Shown: in pieces, positions 13,538 through 14,253 of the stretch
Layout: every line of letters starts with the position of its first letter
Numbering within the stretch: position 1 is the stretch's first letter
Assembly (NCBI GenBank): GCA_021788415.1
Contig: JAJYKR010000007.1
Coordinates: 1 to 14,253 of the forward strand
Source of the DNA: an archaeon
Lineage (GTDB): Archaea; Thermoproteota; Nitrososphaeria; Nitrososphaerales; UBA183
DNA length: 14,253 nt
Direction of reading: 5' to 3'
Made by a program: the position numbers and the translations under genes
Notes under the pieces: generated by a model
Databases searched by the model: none
Told to the model about the DNA's origin: nothing
What the model saw: the letters and a program-made list of their open reading frames with translations, nothing else

Positions 13538-13888
13538 ATGTCTAGGCAAGCGCCGTACTATATCGTAGGCCTCCCTGAAGCGCCTTTGGAGGCGACGGAG
13601 GCGAGGGCGAAGTTCGAGCGGCTGTCGGAGGAGCTCTGTAAGGTCTACCCCTTCATAGAAGAGATAAGGGCGGTAGTGAAGTCGAAGAAGGCGGCCAAGA
13701 CCCACGCTAGGTACGAGGTCTCCGTTGAGATCTACACCCCGCGTGACAGACATTCCTTCACTGAGACGGGCTACAACATCGCCAGGGTTTTCGACGTGAT
13801 GGGCCCGAAGATGAAGAGGCTGCTGTCGTCGAAGCAGGGAAAGGTGACCTCGACGCACGGAGACAGCCTCCGCAAGGGAGAGCGCTAG
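13538..13888 (+). CDS. Small protein resembling ribosome hibernation factor (HPF/RaiA-like)
   Basis: The product is 116 residues. The core (about 22-100) has an alpha-beta-beta-beta-alpha order: helix ARAKFERLSEELCKVYPFIE, strands IRAVVKSKKA and ARYEVSVEIYTPRD, and helix NIARVFDVMGPKMKRLLSSK. That order and the basic loops resemble the S30AE/HPF fold that binds the 30S decoding site in resting cells. The tail (SKQGKVTSTHGDSLRKGER) is basic and probably disordered. It begins four bases after the GMC gene, so it is likely co-transcribed, although cataag at 13506-13511 could act as a weak internal promoter. Homology is judged by pattern only; another small RNA-binding protein is possible. Confidence 0.5.
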   Translation: MSRQAPYYIVGLPEAPLEATEARAKFERLSEELCKVYPFIEEIRAVVKSKKAAKTHARYEVSVEIYTPRDRHSFTETGYNIARVFDVMGPKMKRLLSSKQGKVTSTHGDSLRKGER

Positions 13889-14253
13889 GCCGCCGAAGGT
13901 CGCCTGGACTCGGCTCTGAGCTGCTCCACTTCGGCCCTGAGCTTCGCCACGGCCTCGTTGGACTCCTGCATCGACGCCAGCTGATGATAGAGGTGGAGTG
14001 CCTTCCTCCTTACAGACAGCTGGGGGTCCGAACGCGACGCCTCTTTGAGCGCCCCGAGCAGGCGCGCGTCTTGCAAGGACCTCATCAACACGTCGACCAG
14101 GTACATCCTCACCCTGAACTCCTTGTCGTGCAGGAGCATCTCCTTCAGCACGGGGACCTCGTCGTCGAGAATCTTCCCTCTCTCCTTGATTGCCTTCAGC
14201 GCCCCCACACGCTCTCTTCCCGGCCTTCCGTATCGAAGCGATGACGCAGATCG
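13885..14253 (-). CDS. C-terminal part of a HEAT-repeat protein, possibly M1-family aminopeptidase (start beyond right edge)
   Basis: The frame is open from the right edge to TAG at 13885-13887, giving 122 visible residues; a GTG at 14206-14208 is internal and not a likely start because coding-like sequence (SSLRYGRPGRERVGAL) continues upstream. It contains helical repeats of about 30-40 residues: VPVLKEMLLHDKEFRVRMYL, then LLGALKEASRSDPQLSVRRK, with the HEAT-type Arg-x-x-Ala/Val pattern. It ends in a short coiled coil, AVAKLRAEVEQLRAE. A similar repeat domain plus Leu/Glu coiled tail closes archaeal M1 aminopeptidases as I remember them, so that identity is a guess; any HEAT-repeat protein would fit. 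Its stop shares the CTAG of the convergent HPF-like gene. Confidence 0.6.
   Translation of the reverse strand, partial: RSASSLRYGRPGRERVGALKAIKERGKILDDEVPVLKEMLLHDKEFRVRMYLVDVLMRSLQDARLLGALKEASRSDPQLSVRRKALHLYHQLASMQESNEAVAKLRAEVEQLRAESRRPSAA

Noticed and set aside
1..14253. CRISPR array, insertion sequence, integrase, toxin-antitoxin or phage genes
   Set aside because: No spaced direct repeats, transposase or integrase motifs, or terminal inverted repeats were seen. Gene content and base composition look uniform and chromosomal.

Overview
The window looks like chromosomal DNA from a GC-rich archaeon, most likely a member of the Thermoproteota close to the Nitrososphaeria/Thaumarchaeota (inference). 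The grounds are: archaeal TATA-type promoters whose spacing puts transcription start on the start codon itself (leaderless mRNAs), frequent TTG and GTG starts, a TrpB2-type tryptophan synthase beta subunit, an archaeal ACT-domain regulator of the COG2150 type, a short RNase J-like beta-CASP protein, and a TldD/TldE pair. No phage, IS, CRISPR or tRNA was seen.

Layout. Positions 1-1008 (-): isocitrate dehydrogenase-type enzyme that continues past the left edge. 1009-1448: a gene-poor gap with two inverted repeats, a palindrome beside the enzyme's TATA box and a possible very small zinc-binding ORF. 1449-2186 (-): a lone ECF-type S-component membrane protein. 2292-2819 (+): a conserved-looking coiled-coil protein of unknown function. 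2821-4285 (-): an ACT-domain regulator followed one base later by a PfkB-family sugar/nucleoside kinase. 4409-5776 (+): TrpB2. 5783-8558 (-): tldD then tldE. 8643-10616 (-): RNase J-like metallo-beta-lactamase protein followed by a HAD hydrolase. 10696-13888 (+): a tight cluster of a 42-residue membrane peptide missed by a length cut-off, a HAD phosphatase, a large GMC flavoprotein oxidoreductase of the fatty-alcohol-oxidase type, and a small protein resembling ribosome-hibernation factors. 13885-14253 (-): the C-terminal end of a HEAT-repeat protein that continues past the right edge.

Functionally this is mostly housekeeping: central carbon oxidation, tryptophan synthesis or serine salvage, peptide processing and RNA turnover. 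The least ordinary parts are the GMC oxidoreductase cluster with its four-cysteine insertion, and the 430-base gap at 1009-1448. I did not find a clearly new defence or mobile system. The strongest window-wide observation is the regular TATA-to-start-codon distance, which moves several gene starts away from the longest-ORF choice.
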